DNA of 23,588 nucleotides from Pseudomonadota bacterium (GTDB lineage Bacteria; Myxococcota_A; Polyangia; Polyangiales; Polyangiaceae). The stretch spans positions 1 through 23,588 of the forward strand of contig JAEYVE010000147.1 of the NCBI GenBank assembly GCA_023432025.1. The letters run 5' to 3'. The number at the start of each line of letters is the position of its first letter. Positions within the stretch are counted from its first letter, which is position 1. The position numbers were made by a program, and so were the translations under genes. The notes under the pieces are model-generated. The model did no database searches. It was not told the DNA's origin and saw nothing but the letters and a program-made list of their open reading frames with translations. Shown here piece after piece: positions 1 through 6,852 of the stretch.

Positions 1-395
1 GGGGCGCCCCCCCCCCCCGCTTCGGTGGCCGTGAGCCCTTGCGTGAGCTGAATCACGCGATCGAAGTCGAGGCGCGCCAGCGAGACGCGCGCGGCGACGA
101 GCTTCACCTCGGGTTCGTTCGGCAACGCGCGCAGCGCGTTTTCGCTGGCGAGCGCGGCGTCGTCGATGTCGCCGTGTCGGTACGATGCCTCCGCGCGATC
201 GAACCACTTTTGAGCGGCTTCGGGCCACTTCGCCTCGGCGCCCGTCGACGCACAGCCCGAGAGCCACGCTGCGGCGAGCAGAGCGGCGAGCAAGCTCGCG
301 CGACCGACGCGCGCCGCTCTTCGCGAAGCTAGACCGTGTGGCGCACGCGCCTCGGAGGTTGGAACGGCCGAACCAAAGGACTTCGAGTGCGCCAT
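1..395 (-). CDS. Lipoprotein with probable TPR-like helical region (3' end outside window)
   Basis: The frame reads from an ATG at 395 down to base 1 without a stop, so only the first 131 residues are visible and the gene continues past the left edge. An Arg-rich stretch (SRRAARVGR) precedes a hydrophobic segment ending in a lipobox (LSGC, Cys about residue 46), so the product should be a lipid-anchored envelope protein. After the Cys comes a helical stretch with the look of a TPR repeat (AEASYRHGDIDDAALASENA, then LPNEPEVKL). The 25 or so residues before the signal peptide are unusually long; the true start may be a downstream TTG, but no clear ribosome site decides it. Near the edge the frame runs through a 12-base G run (minus strand) encoding consecutive Gly codons. 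It diverges from the lipoprotein gene at 522. Function unknown; TPR is an inference from pattern only. Confidence 0.6.
   Translation of the reverse strand, partial: MAHSKSFGSAVPTSEARAPHGLASRRAARVGRASLLAALLAAAWLSGCASTGAEAKWPEAAQKWFDRAEASYRHGDIDDAALASENALRALPNEPEVKLVAARVSLARLDFDRVIQLTQGLTATEAGGGGA
7..18. repeat. 12-base poly-C homopolymer
   Basis: Twelve consecutive C on the plus strand lie inside the coding frame of the leftmost gene, flanked by a short palindrome-like GGGGCGCCCC at the very edge. A tract of this length is prone to slippage in replication and to sequencing error, so the reading frame beyond it is uncertain. Confidence 0.6.
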
Positions 396-521
396 GGAGG
401 GAGACGTGCGGCGCTCCGCGCAAAATCGCGGCGCGAGCGGTGCGGCGCCCTGGATATCGCATCGGACTGCGCAGGTCGAGCAGGTACCCCCACCCGAGCG
501 ATCCGGTTATCATGCCGCGCC

Positions 522-1175
522 ATGAGCATTCTCATGAGAGGGCAGGGACGAGGAAGGCGCGCGCCACGGAACACTCACGGAGGCGCTGTCGCTCCGTTCA
601 CCGCGAGAGCACGCCTTGGACTGGCTTTGGGCGCGGCCCTCACGCTGGCTGCCTGTGGAGGCTCGCAGGCTGCGCCCGAAACGGCCGCCGACGAAAGCGC
701 CAACGCCCCCAACGAAGCGGAGGCCGCTCCCAGCGAGCCAGAAGAAACGTGGGGGAGCGAGGACGGTGAGGCCTCGCCCGCAAGCGAATCCAAACCGGGC
801 GCCACTCCGTCGAGCAGCACCAGCGAAACGAGCCCGGCCCCCGCCCCCGCCGCCGCTCACTCCGGCGCCACCGAAACTCGCACCACCGCCGTCATCCAAG
901 ACGTGGTGCAACAGAACCGCGCCAAGGTGCGCGCTTGCTACGACGCCGCACAAAAGAAGCTACCGGATCTCAAAGGGGATCTGGTGCTCCGCTTTACGCT
1001 GAACCCCGAGGGCGCCGTAAAGAGCATCGAGCAGGACCTCGACAAGAGCACGCTCAAGTCTCCCGAGGTCGTGAAATGCGCCATCGACGAGATCAAGTCG
1101 TGGAAGTTCCCGCCTTCCTCGCGCGGCATGGACACGACGGTGAACTACCCGTTCAACTTCAATCCCAAGAAGTAA
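522..1175 (+). CDS. Lipoprotein with AgmX/PglI-type C-terminal domain
   Basis: The product is a 217-residue envelope lipoprotein. From the chosen ATG an Arg-rich n-region and a hydrophobic stretch (about residues 32-44) lead to the lipobox LAAC with Cys45. Residues 46-120 are an acidic, then Ala/Pro/Ser-rich, low-complexity linker. The last 95 or so residues match the C-terminal domain seen in myxobacterial AgmX/PglI proteins: I..VV..NRAKVRACYD, LKGDLVLRFTLNPEGAVKS, a second Cys in VVKC, then SWKFPP and YPFNF at the end. The two Cys (in RACYD and VVKCA) are a typical conserved pair. The domain is common in myxobacteria and is linked to envelope or motility machinery, but its biochemical role is not settled. 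An upstream in-frame extension to 336 is open but has no lipoprotein logic. The gene stands alone and is followed by a hairpin. Confidence 0.85.
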   Translation: MSILMRGQGRGRRAPRNTHGGAVAPFTARARLGLALGAALTLAACGGSQAAPETAADESANAPNEAEAAPSEPEETWGSEDGEASPASESKPGATPSSSTSETSPAPAPAAAHSGATETRTTAVIQDVVQQNRAKVRACYDAAQKKLPDLKGDLVLRFTLNPEGAVKSIEQDLDKSTLKSPEVVKCAIDEIKSWKFPPSSRGMDTTVNYPFNFNPKK

Positions 1176-1184
1176 CCGATAAGA

Positions 1185-1214
1185 GCCGTCGACGGCCGGA
1201 CCGTCGGCGGCTTT
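1185..1214 (+). terminator. Hairpin after the AgmX/PglI-domain lipoprotein
   Basis: An 11-bp stem (1185-1195 with 1201-1211, one G-U pair) closes a five-base CCGGA loop ten bases after the stop codon and is followed by TTT. The T tract is short, so termination may be partly factor-dependent. Confidence 0.6.
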
Positions 1215-1275
1215 CGCCGCTCGTCGTCGAGCCGATCGTTGGGGCTTGGTTCGTTCTCGCGAGACGGGGGCGTCA

Positions 1276-1325
1276 CAAAAGCAGGCAGGGCGCGCAGCGC
1301 TTCCCGGGGGAATGCTGGCGCGCCC
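1276..1325 (-). terminator. Terminator of the histone H1-like gene
   Basis: On the minus strand GGGCGCGC (1318-1325) pairs with GCGCGCCC (1288-1295), with further inner pairing (AGC/GCT and TTCC/GGAA), followed by TGCCTGCTTTT. It sits about 60 bases after the stop codon of the gene ending at 1384. Confidence 0.6.
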
Positions 1326-1383
1326 TGATTGCTCGAAGCGCGAGACGTCAGCAGGAGCCGACGTGCGCCCGATTAGGGTCGAA

Positions 1384-1638
1384 TCAGGCCTTGGCCTTCT
1401 TGGCGCGGCGCTTGGCAGCCTTCTTCGCCGGAGCGGCGGGAGCGGCGGCGGGAGCCTCGACGACGACTGCCTTCTTGGCAGCGCGCTTGGCAGCCTTCTT
1501 CGCGGGCGCCTTCTTGGCGGCCTTCTTGCCCGCCTTCTTGGCGGTCTTCTTCGCGGTCTTCTTGGCCGCCTTCTTGGCGGTCTTCTTGGCGGCCGGCGCC
1601 TTGGCAGCGGCCTTCTTGCGAGTCTTCTTTGCAGCCAT
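1384..1638 (-). CDS. Histone H1-like, Lys/Ala-rich DNA-binding protein
   Basis: The 84-residue product is almost entirely Lys, Ala, Arg and Pro, in repeated KKAAKK, KKTAKK and PAKKA units. This is the pattern of bacterial proteins that resemble the C-terminal tail of eukaryotic histone H1. A short break (VVVEAPAAAPAAP, about residues 58-70) separates the main basic arm from a second basic tail. Such proteins are expected to bind DNA nonspecifically through charge and help compact or organise the nucleoid. There is no globular domain, signal peptide or membrane segment. The ATG is supported by GGGAGG about 10 bases upstream. A TTGACA promoter and a hairpin terminator bracket the gene, so it is a single-gene unit. 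Internal repetition makes the length recombination-prone. The exact role cannot be read from sequence. Confidence 0.8.
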   Translation of the reverse strand: MAAKKTRKKAAAKAPAAKKTAKKAAKKTAKKTAKKAGKKAAKKAPAKKAAKRAAKKAVVVEAPAAAPAAPAKKAAKRRAKKAKA

Positions 1639-1707
1639 GTTCTTAGCCTCCCTACAGGTCGGGAGGTGGAAGCGGGTCGCTGTCCACCTCTAGGGTATGT
1701 TGCAAGT

Positions 1708-1737
1708 CATATATTGCCACCTAGTGTGATGTGTCAA
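1708..1737 (-). promoter_or_regulatory. Sigma70-type promoter of the histone H1-like gene
   Basis: On the minus strand a perfect TTGACA (-35, plus-strand 1732-1737) is followed after 18 bases by TATATG (-10, 1708-1713). Transcription would start near 1701, giving a leader of about 60 bases before the ATG at 1638. This segment is clearly more AT-rich than its surroundings. Confidence 0.65.
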
Positions 1738-1978
1738 CGAAAAAAGTGCGAGCGCTCGATGTTGCGAGCTGATCGCGCCCGAACGAGGTACGCAAAAGTT
1801 GCACACAGCACGCACGTGCGGTGTTTTTCGGGGTGGGCACTGAACGTCCTTGGACGCCAGTGCAGAAGTTCCGTTCGGTAACGAAAACCGCGAATTCCAC
1901 GCTGACTTGACGATCCGGACCCGTCCACGCTAGCCCCCCGTAGAGGCGTGGAAGTGCCTCCAGACACTCGGAAAAAAG
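1738..1978. other. Upstream region of the OmpA-domain gene
   Basis: No credible gene lies in these 240 bases. A TTGACG at 1906-1911 could be a -35 for the OmpA gene, but no good -10 follows at the right distance. A short inverted repeat CCACGC...GCGTGG (about 1924-1951) lies just before the gene and could form a weak hairpin in the leader. Confidence 0.35.
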
Positions 1979-2800
1979 ATGCGAGCACGTCCCTCCCTTA
2001 CGTCCGCCCTCATCACCACGTTGGCGCTCGGTTCCGTCACCGCCTGCGGTTACTCGCAGGAGGAGTGGGATCAAAAGACGCGCGAGAATGAAGAGCTCCG
2101 CAGCAAGCTTTCGGCAGAGCAACAAGCGCGCGGCAAGGCGGACGCCGACTACGCGGACGCCCTGTCCGAGATCGAGTCGCTCAAAGGTCAGCTCACCGAG
2201 CGCGGTCTGAGCATGGACAACTTGAACGCGAGCCTCGCGCAACAGAAGAAGGCGCTCGAGGAGTACCGCAGCCGCACCGAGCAGCTCGACCAAATCCGCA
2301 AGCGCTTCGAGCTCCTGCGCGCCAAGCTCGACCAGCTCACCAAGCTCGGCCTGAAGGTGCAGGTGCGAGACAATCGCATGCTCATCCAGCTGCCCGGCGA
2401 CGTGCTGTTCGACTCCGGCAGCGACAAGCTGAAGCCCGACGGACGAGACATTCTGCTCCGCATCGCGGAGGTCGTGCGCACCGATCCCGATCTGGCCAAG
2501 CGGGACTTCCAGGTCGCCGGTCACACGGACGGCAAGCCGCTCAGCGGCGGCGCCTTCAAGGACAACTGGGGGCTCTCCGCCATGCGCGCCCGCTCGGTTC
2601 TGCTCCTCCTCACCACGCCCGAGGCCGACAAGGGCGGCGGTTTGGAGCCGAGTCATTGGAGCGCCGCCGGCTACGGCTCCACGGATCCCGTCGCCGACAA
2701 CGAAACGGACGAAGGCCGCCGCCAGAACCGCCGCGTGGAGCTCGTCGTCCAGCCGAACGTCGAGGAAATGCTCAACTTGAACAGCCTCGGCGCCAAGTGA
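1979..2800 (+). CDS. OmpA-family peptidoglycan-associated lipoprotein with coiled coil
   Basis: The product (273 residues) has a lipoprotein signal with lipobox VTAC (Cys23), a long charged heptad-like segment at about residues 30-125 likely to form a coiled coil, and an OmpA_C-type peptidoglycan-binding domain at about residues 130-260. Visible domain marks are GDVLFDSGSDKLKPDG, the FQVAGHTDGKPL loop, NWGLSAMRARSVL, and GRRQNRRVELVV near the end; the Asp and Arg in the last two blocks are the usual diaminopimelate-binding positions. The protein is expected to sit in the outer membrane and tether it to the cell wall. The ATG is preceded by a purine-rich GGAAAAAAG rather than a strong Shine-Dalgarno sequence. 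A Ppx/GppA gene follows after 64 bases and may be cotranscribed, though a strong hairpin lies between. Confidence 0.88.
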   Translation: MRARPSLTSALITTLALGSVTACGYSQEEWDQKTRENEELRSKLSAEQQARGKADADYADALSEIESLKGQLTERGLSMDNLNASLAQQKKALEEYRSRTEQLDQIRKRFELLRAKLDQLTKLGLKVQVRDNRMLIQLPGDVLFDSGSDKLKPDGRDILLRIAEVVRTDPDLAKRDFQVAGHTDGKPLSGGAFKDNWGLSAMRARSVLLLLTTPEADKGGGLEPSHWSAAGYGSTDPVADNETDEGRRQNRRVELVVQPNVEEMLNLNSLGAK

Positions 2801-2839
2801 GTCTCCCGGCGAGCGCCTCTGTTTCTTCACGCGCCGCGA

Positions 2840-2864
2840 GGCGCCCCGACGTGCTCGGGGCGCC
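2840..2864 (+). terminator. Perfect hairpin between the OmpA and Ppx/GppA genes
   Basis: GGCGCCCCGA (2840-2849) and its exact complement (2855-2864) form a 10-bp stem with the loop CGTGC. The stem ends directly at the GTG start codon of the next gene and has no T tract after it. It could be an attenuator, a terminator that depends on Rho, or a structure limiting translation of the downstream gene. Confidence 0.5.
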
Positions 2865-3848
2865 GTGACGGGCACCGCCCAACCCAAACGCGCCGCCGCC
2901 ATCGACGTCGGCACCAACTCGGTGCTGCTCACCATCGCCGAAGCGGCGCCGAGCGCACCACGCGCGTTACTGGAGCGCGCCACCATCACTCGCCTGGGCG
3001 AGGGCGTCGACCGCACGCGCCGCTTGGCCCCCGAAGCGGCCGCTCGCACGCTTTCATGTCTCGAGAGCTACGCACGATGCATCGCCGAGGCGAACGTCGA
3101 CGCGGTGGCGGTGGTTGGTACCAGCGCGCTGCGTGACGCGGGCGGTGCCGACGCGTTCTTGGCCAACGTCCGCTCGGCTCTCGGCGTAGAGCTCGAGGTC
3201 ATCAGCGGCATGCGCGAAGCCGAGCTCACCTTCCGCGGCTCGGTGAGCGGATTGTCGGTGGGTGGCTCGGTCACGGTGTTCGACATCGGTGGCGGCTCCA
3301 CGGAGGTCATTCACGGCGCCTTCACCTCGCTCGAGGACGGCACCCAGAGCGTGCGCATCGACTCAGCCGAGAGCCTGAACGTCGGCAGCGTTCGCCTCAC
3401 CGAACGTCACGTGACGAACGACCCCGTCACCCCCAGCGAGCTCCAAGCCGTGCAGAGGGACGTCGACGACGCGCTTCAAACCCTGCCGCCGGCTCCCTCC
3501 GGCTCTACCCTCATCGGCGTGGCGGGTACGGTCACCACGCTGGCGGCGCTGGACGCCAACCTGTCGTCCTACGAGGCCGAGCGTGTTCACGGCAGCGAGC
3601 TCACCCGCGCAGCGCTCGACCGCTGGGTGACCGAGCTCGCGGCCCTCCCCCTGGCGCGCCGCGCCGCCCTGCCCGCTCTGGAGCCGCGTCGCGCGGACGT
3701 CATCGTCGCCGGCGCCGTACTCACTCGACAAATCGTAACCTGGGCCGGCGCCTCACGAACGCTCGTGTCCGACCGCGGCGTGCGTTGGGGTCTGCTCGAA
3801 GAGCTCCTCGCCGAAACGCCTGCCCCCCGAAACACCGTCACGCGCTGA
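2865..3848 (+). CDS. Ppx/GppA-family phosphatase (exopolyphosphatase or pppGpp phosphohydrolase)
   Basis: The 327-residue protein has the ASKHA fold marks of the Ppx/GppA family: phosphate-1 motif DVGTNS (14-19), VGTSALRDA (84-92), SGMREAEL with the likely catalytic Glu118, the phosphate-2 motif FDIGGGSTEV (139-148), NVGSVRLTERH (172-182), GVAGTVTTLAAL (218-229), and RRADVIVAGAVL plus SDRGVRWGLLEE near the C-terminus. The length fits the short form with the two core domains and no C-terminal HD domain. The family hydrolyses inorganic polyphosphate or the pppGpp gamma-phosphate; sequence alone does not tell which. It is cytoplasmic. The GTG start is the only start that places the phosphate motif near the N-terminus, but it abuts a strong hairpin and has no visible Shine-Dalgarno sequence. 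Confidence 0.88.
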   Translation: MTGTAQPKRAAAIDVGTNSVLLTIAEAAPSAPRALLERATITRLGEGVDRTRRLAPEAAARTLSCLESYARCIAEANVDAVAVVGTSALRDAGGADAFLANVRSALGVELEVISGMREAELTFRGSVSGLSVGGSVTVFDIGGGSTEVIHGAFTSLEDGTQSVRIDSAESLNVGSVRLTERHVTNDPVTPSELQAVQRDVDDALQTLPPAPSGSTLIGVAGTVTTLAALDANLSSYEAERVHGSELTRAALDRWVTELAALPLARRAALPALEPRRADVIVAGAVLTRQIVTWAGASRTLVSDRGVRWGLLEELLAETPAPRNTVTR

Positions 3849-4394
3849 CGCGTAGCTCACGGCCTCCACCGAGCTCACCGGCCTCCACCGCCGTTTGGCG
3901 CCCGGAAGGACACCGCTGGTCCGAATCTCGGGCTCTCCGGTTCCCGGTGGAGCAGAAATGCGCTAGACTGGGGTTCTTGGTGTCGAACGTTCTGCAGTTT
4001 CCAGCCTCTCTGCAGTTTCGCTTCGGCGCAGTTTCGCTTCGGCGCAGTTCGCCCCTTGCCAGCATGCTCGCCGAAGGAGCCGAGCCCAGGGGGATTTCGT
4101 CACCGCGCGCTCGTTTACGCTCGGCCTTCCTCCGGTTGCCTTGTTTGCGCGGGGGTCCTCTCTTCGAGCTCCGCCGTCCGCCCATCGCACGTCGCTCCGC
4201 CTACTCGGGTGCGCATTCACTCGTAGGCGCCTCTCGCAGCCGCGTGCAGAGGGTCTCGCGCGCAGGGCTCAGGTACTCTTGTGCCGCTGTCCTCGCTTCT
4301 GCTTCATCCGAAAACTCCTCGGGAAAAGTCCGGGGAACGTCGCAGAGATCCCGCGAAACTCCCCCCGCCTCCCCCGCAGCGTGTCACACTAACG
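3849..4394. other. Non-coding stretch upstream of the cdnL promoter
   Basis: Open frames here lack codon bias like that of neighbouring genes and no recognisable protein domain. The stretch holds a small 16-bp tandem repeat at 4012-4049 and has runs of pyrimidines. GGGAAAAGTCCGGGG near 4321-4335 faintly resembles a conserved RNase P RNA block, but the rest of that RNA is absent. Confidence 0.4.
4012..4049. repeat. 16-bp tandem repeat, about 2.4 copies
   Basis: GCAGTTTCGCTTCGGC occurs at 4012-4027 and again at 4028-4043, followed by a partial third copy GCAGTT. A further CTGCAGTTT lies just upstream near 3992. No function is evident. Confidence 0.7.
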
Positions 4395-4423
4395 TTGACA
4401 GTTGAAGAAGTTCTGACTAGAGT
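4395..4423 (+). promoter_or_regulatory. Strong sigma70-type promoter in the region upstream of cdnL
   Basis: A perfect TTGACA (4395-4400) is separated by exactly 17 bases from TAGAGT (4418-4423), a fair -10. Transcription would begin near 4430. The next recognised gene, cdnL, starts at 5044, so the message would have a leader of about 600 bases, or the promoter drives an independent small RNA. Confidence 0.65.
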
Positions 4424-5043
4424 GTCGCGCCTGGCGGCCCCTAACCTTTTTCAGAGGTGTCGTCACCCCCGAGTTCCCCTTCGTCTCTCGTGCGCGAGCC
4501 CGCGTAGCAAATTCATGCTGCAGGGCGCCGTGCATGGACGGACCGCATCGGCGCCCCAACATCGCAGATCGCTACGTCCAAGCTCGGTACCACTCGCGTA
4601 TCGAGTCACTCGCACAGGTTCCCCGCTCAGCCAGTTTTTCGGGCACCCGCCCACAGGTTCATCGACTTCGGATTGGCGCAGCTCTGCACGCTCCTGATCC
4701 GCGGTTCGATAGAGCGGCCCTTCGCGAGTGCAGCCTCGATGAGGGAACTTACGGTTCGTACCGGTCCTCGCGACCGAGTTTTCTTGGAATGAACGACCTC
4801 CCCCACCCGTTGTCGGCGCGCCGCTCGCTCCAAGAAGGTCCTCGCGGACCAGCTTTGGTCGTGTGCGCGCACGATGCGAGCTCGCTCGCGGTGCTCCCAA
4901 GTCGCCTCAGCGACCCGCAGGGCATCGAAGGCGAGCAAAGGTCGACCCCCGAGTTTTGAGAACGACCGTCCCCCCGGGGCGCGCATCGAGCAGTCGCACT
5001 GATTGCTTCGCGCAGAACCGGCGGTCGTCAACAAGGAGACATC
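4424..5043 (+). other. Long cdnL leader or unrecognised small RNA region
   Basis: About 620 bases between the promoter at 4395-4423 and the cdnL start hold no convincing coding frame. Visible structure includes a GGTCC/GGACC hairpin near 4848-4861 and the complementary pair ACGACCG (4962-4968) and CGGTCGT (5022-5028); the latter ends a few bases before the cdnL ribosome site AAGGAG (about 5033-5038), so a fold could affect translation. I could not match it to a known RNA family. Confidence 0.35.
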
Positions 5044-5550
5044 ATGCAGGCTAGCCAGGAAGTTCAGTTCAAGGTCGGCGACAAGGCTGTTTATCCCGCC
5101 CAGGGAGTAGCCGAGGTCATCAGCATCGACGAGAAGGACATCGCCGGCACCACGCAGAAGTTCTACGTGCTGCGCATCCTGGACACGGACCGCAAGATCA
5201 TGGTCCCGGTCTCCAACGCGGACGCGGTCGGCCTGCGCCAAGTCATCAGCGAGCAGGAAATTCGCGAGATTTTCGACATCCTGAAGGAGCGCACCATCGG
5301 GTTCGACACGCAAACGTGGAACCGGCGCTATCGCGGCTTCATGGACAAGATCAAGACGGGCTCCATCTACGATGTGGCGGAAGTCCTGCGTGATTTGTAT
5401 CGCTTGAAGGCCAACAAGCAGCTTTCCTTCGGTGAGCGTCGCATGTTGGACACCGCGCGCTCGCTCATCGTGAAGGAAATCGCCATCGCGCGTGAGCAAA
5501 CGGAAGATCAGGTCAAGGACGAGATCGAAGCCATCTTCTTCTCGAACTGA
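5044..5550 (+). CDS. cdnL: CdnL/CarD-family transcription regulator
   Basis: The 168-residue product matches the CdnL branch of the CarD family along its whole length. Residues 8-68 form the CarD/RID domain that contacts the RNA polymerase beta subunit (FKVGDKAVYPAQGVAEV, FYVLRIL, KIMVPVSNADAVGLR). Residues 75-168 are the helical C-terminal module that touches promoter DNA, with the conserved Trp92 in TWNRRYRGFM followed by KIKTGSIYDVAEVLRDLY and LSFGERRMLDTARSLIVKE. In myxobacteria CdnL is an essential cytoplasmic factor that stabilises the open promoter complex, especially at rRNA promoters. It lacks the AT-hook tail of CarD itself, so it is CdnL rather than CarD. The ATG has an excellent ribosome site (AAGGAG, six to eight bases upstream). 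It appears monocistronic, with an unusually long upstream leader and hairpins after the gene. Confidence 0.93.
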   Translation: MQASQEVQFKVGDKAVYPAQGVAEVISIDEKDIAGTTQKFYVLRILDTDRKIMVPVSNADAVGLRQVISEQEIREIFDILKERTIGFDTQTWNRRYRGFMDKIKTGSIYDVAEVLRDLYRLKANKQLSFGERRMLDTARSLIVKEIAIAREQTEDQVKDEIEAIFFSN

Positions 5551-5570
5551 GTCCCGCCTTTCCAAGCGGC

Positions 5571-5701
5571 ACACGAGCTCCAAACGACACACGAGCTCCA
5601 AACGACACACGAGCTTTGGAGCTCGGTTTCTGAGCCCTGTTTTCCGAGAAGACGGAGAAAACAGAGCACGTCTCCAACGACTCGAGAGCTCGGCTCTCGA
5701 G
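5571..5701 (+). repeat. 18-bp tandem repeat and three hairpins after cdnL
   Basis: An 18-base unit, ACACGAGCTCCAAACGAC, starts at 5571 and repeats at 5589, with a partial third copy to 5617. Three stems follow one another: GAGCTCCAAA/TTTGGAGCTC (5593-5602 with 5615-5624), CTGTTTTC/GAAAACAG (5637-5644 with 5657-5664), and CTCGAGAGC/GCTCTCGAG with a three-base loop (5681-5689 with 5693-5701). They begin about 20 bases after the cdnL stop codon and may protect or end its transcript. Confidence 0.65.
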
Positions 5702-5786
5702 GGCTGGGGTCGGCACCGTAAGTCGAAGAGCGGTGCTCCCGCATTCCGTCGGGGTTCTCCGTTTCTCACATCGTGAGCGCTTCATG

Positions 5787-5820
5787 AGCGCGCCTCCCTC
5801 GGGGGCGCGCTTTCGGCGTT
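5787..5820 (+). terminator. Terminator-like hairpin between cdnL and the convergent lipoprotein gene
   Basis: AGCGCGCC (5787-5794) pairs with GGCGCGCT (5804-5811), with extra C-G pairs inside across a bulged T, followed by TTTCGGCGTTTCT. It lies between convergent genes and could act on readthrough from cdnL. Confidence 0.6.
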
Positions 5821-5951
5821 TCTGGGCAGCGAAGGAGGCTCGAGGGGAACGCTGCGTCGGAGGCTTCACGCTGGTCGGGCGGTGACCGCCTCTCCGTCCT
5901 CGGGGGCGCGCGCGAGCGTCCACTCGCATCACGTGCGGGCGCTCTGGGCGC

Positions 5952-6434
5952 TCAGTCGTCGGCTTGCACGCCGCCCAGGCGCTTTCGAATGGGCGGAAGC
6001 GGCGGAAGCTCGAGCGCCACGCGCCACGCGCCCTTTTCGCGAACGCAGCGCACGCCGTACACCTCGTCGCGGCTGCTGCCGCGCACGGTGACCTCCGCCC
6101 AGTCTCCGTCGACACGCGCGCTGAAGCTGCGTGGCGTCACCTGAAGCGAAAACCACGACGGCGCGAGCATTTCGCCGGGTTGCACCTCGCTCCCGATGGC
6201 TGCGGTCGCGCGCCGCGCCCGCTCTGCCAGGTTCTTTTGCGCGGGCTGCCACAAGAGCGCCACGGCTTCGGCTCCCCGCTTGCGGTCGCCGTGCACGCTC
6301 TGCATCGCGTGGATGAAATTGCGCACCACCTCCTCGGGCCCGTCCGGGCGGCGCTCTTCTCGGCAGCCGAGCGACAGCGCACCCAACAGAACACACGCCG
6401 CCCAGGGACGGGCTCTTCGGCGAGGAGAAAGCAC
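5952..6434 (-). CDS. Small lipoprotein, possibly NTF2-like
   Basis: The 160-residue product begins at a GTG and has an Arg-rich n-region, a hydrophobic stretch and a lipobox LSLGC (Cys24), so it should be lipid-anchored in the envelope. The mature part starts with PEEVVRNFIHAMQSVHGD, a pattern seen at the start of NTF2-like or DUF4878-type small lipoproteins, and ends with alternating short strands (FSARVDGDWAEVTVRG, VRCVREKGAWRVAL). This suggests a cone-shaped alpha+beta fold; the assignment is by pattern only. There is no clear ribosome site before the GTG. The gene stands alone, convergent with cdnL. Specific function is unknown. Confidence 0.75.
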   Translation of the reverse strand: MLSPRRRARPWAACVLLGALSLGCREERRPDGPEEVVRNFIHAMQSVHGDRKRGAEAVALLWQPAQKNLAERARRATAAIGSEVQPGEMLAPSWFSLQVTPRSFSARVDGDWAEVTVRGSSRDEVYGVRCVREKGAWRVALELPPLPPIRKRLGGVQADD

Positions 6435-6852
6435 GGCCGGAGGCTAGCTTGCGAGCCCCGCCGGCGCACGACGCCCACGCCGCCTCCCGCGCTCGCGACG
6501 TCGTGGCGACGAGTCGCGGGGCGCCAAGCCCGGGTGTCTCCATCGGGGGCCCGTGTTCGTGCTGTCGGGCCACGCGCCCTTCTTCCGCAGTGCGGGAGCA
6601 CCGTGAGGGGCCGCGTTCCGCCGCCCCCAGGGCCGCCTTCCGCCGCCCCCAGGGCCGCCTTCCGCCGCCTCCCAAGGGCCGCCTTCCGCCGCCTCGAGGG
6701 CCGCCTTCCGCCGCCTCCCAAGGGCCGCGTTCCGCCGCCCCCGGGGCCGCCTTCCGCCGCCGCCCGGACCCTCTGACGCGGATATCGAAGCTGCGTCACG
6801 TTCCGCTTTCAGGTCCCGGGAAGTTGCCCACTTACACCTACATGCGCCTACC
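6435..6852. other. Non-coding gap carrying a repeat array
   Basis: No gene is supported here. The left half is plain G/C-rich sequence; the right half is dominated by a 22-bp tandem array. Frames through the array read as Pro/Arg/Ala low complexity in every phase, which is what such repeats produce by chance. Confidence 0.5.
6608..6767. repeat. Seven-copy tandem repeat of about 22 bp
   Basis: The core GGCCGCCTTCCGCCGCC recurs seven times with spacers of 5-7 bases of the type CCCAG, TCCCAAG or TCGAG. Copies 1 and 6 have G in place of C in the CCGCGTTCC position, so the units have diverged slightly rather than being a fresh duplication. The array ends about 85 bases before the DNA methyltransferase start codon. 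Confidence 0.85.

Noticed and set aside
1721..3049. A 442-codon open frame on the minus strand across the OmpA gene
   Set aside because: It is opposite a clear OmpA-domain gene and Ppx/GppA start and has no domain of its own. Long antisense frames are expected at this GC content.
4321..4360. Resemblance to RNase P RNA (GGGAAAAGTCCGGGG)
   Set aside because: Only one short block is similar; the other conserved blocks and the required long-range pairings are not visible nearby.
4534..4959. A 141-codon plus-strand frame between the cdnL promoter and cdnL
   Set aside because: Third codon positions do not show the strong G/C preference of real genes here, and the translation has no recognisable pattern or ribosome site.
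6608..6767. CRISPR array or a Pro-rich coding repeat
   Set aside because: Spacers are only 5-7 bases and not unique, and all reading phases give equally low-complexity peptides.
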